In this document: one piece after another, positions 63,726-64,000 of the stretch
Position numbering within the stretch: the stretch's first letter is position 1
Layout of the letters: the number at the start of each line of letters is the position of its first letter
Source of the DNA: Cyrtodaria siliqua
Lineage: Eukaryota; Mollusca; Bivalvia; Adapedonta; Hiatellidae
Reading direction: 5' to 3'
DNA: 64,000 bases
Assembly: GCA_037043455.1 (NCBI GenBank)
Contig: JAWPHD010010287.1
Coordinates: forward strand, 1 to 64,000
Translations under genes and position numbers: made by a program
Notes under the pieces: generated by a model
Databases searched by the model: none
Told to the model about the DNA's origin: nothing
The model's input: the letters and a program-made list of their open reading frames with translations, nothing else

Positions 63726-64000
63726 ACACTAAGAAACACTGTTGATTTCTCCTATAAAACGTTATACTTTCTGTAATTAAGTCTTAATTGCATCTCTTCA
63801 TCCTAATGCATCCGGTTGGAGACAGACTTAACATACATATACATGTATACGAATAACTAAGTAATTAGGTTTATATATATATTTGTAGCATGGTCGGTGA
63901 CATTTCCTTTGATGATTGCAAAGCATTAAATCGTTTAAAGTAAATGGGCGTGGCTATACCGTACTACAACTACCAGATAGAGGAATTTAGAGTACGGACG
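63726..64000. other. No gene seen
   Basis: AT-rich end of the window. Confidence 0.4.

Overview
The window looks like AT-rich nuclear DNA from a marine or freshwater invertebrate, most likely a bivalve mollusc. The reasons are several families of tRNA-derived SINEs of the type common in bivalves, large minisatellite arrays, short exons with GT-AG introns, and an animal Cyclase-family hydrolase gene split over three exons. This is inference; no species marker was read directly.

Layout. 1-1.7 kb: a broken transposon-type integrase reading in one frame into an OTU-like cysteine protease domain that leaves the window at base 1. 1.9-2.8 kb: a fold-back element made of inverted blocks of a short GC-rich repeat. 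3.7-6.0 kb: a nine-copy 15-bp motif array, a roughly 170-bp tandem repeat split by a SINE with a 12-bp target duplication, and a roughly 130-bp tandem repeat. 6.0-8.9 kb: nothing recognised. 9.9-14.1 kb (minus strand): the best host gene, a 288-residue secreted kynurenine-formamidase-like protein whose three exons join in phase; its introns hold five SINE fragments. 14.1-23.6 kb: mostly unannotated AT-rich DNA with foldbacks, a Tc1-type transposase remnant and two small hypothetical reading frames. 24.2-33.3 kb: a 9-kb minisatellite of about 35 bp per unit with higher-order repeats of about 1.66-1.69 kb.

33,271-53,906: a 20.6-kb composite virus-like element of the Polinton/adintovirus kind, bounded by inverted termini starting AG and ending CT. 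It holds two related gene sets in opposite orientation. Each has a protein-primed-type family B DNA polymerase reading outward, a small conserved protein, a VLTF3-like zinc-ribbon protein, a two-helix membrane protein, a proline-rich protein, a packaging ATPase and a coiled-coil fibre-like protein. Only the right set keeps the double-jelly-roll capsid protein, a probable penton-like protein and a small Lys/Ala-rich protein. Nearly every gene in both halves carries stops or frameshifts, usually at different places, so the element is a fossil. No integrase or protease was seen in it. Many starts directly abut a TATA-rich box, often with an AATCTAA box upstream, suggesting the element carried its own promoter code, which a VLTF3-like factor may have read.

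53.9-64 kb: a two-exon unidentified host gene on the minus strand, another SINE, a second copy of the dispersed repeat found at the centre of the composite element, a small hypothetical gene, a striking 2.9-kb locus for a secreted Tyr/Arg/His/Ser-rich repeat protein (9- and 12-residue repeats) interrupted by three TAA codons and one frameshift, and a roughly 42-bp AT-rich minisatellite. Confidence is highest for the Cyclase-family gene, the composite element and its polymerase, ATPase and capsid genes, the satellite, and the secreted repeat protein.
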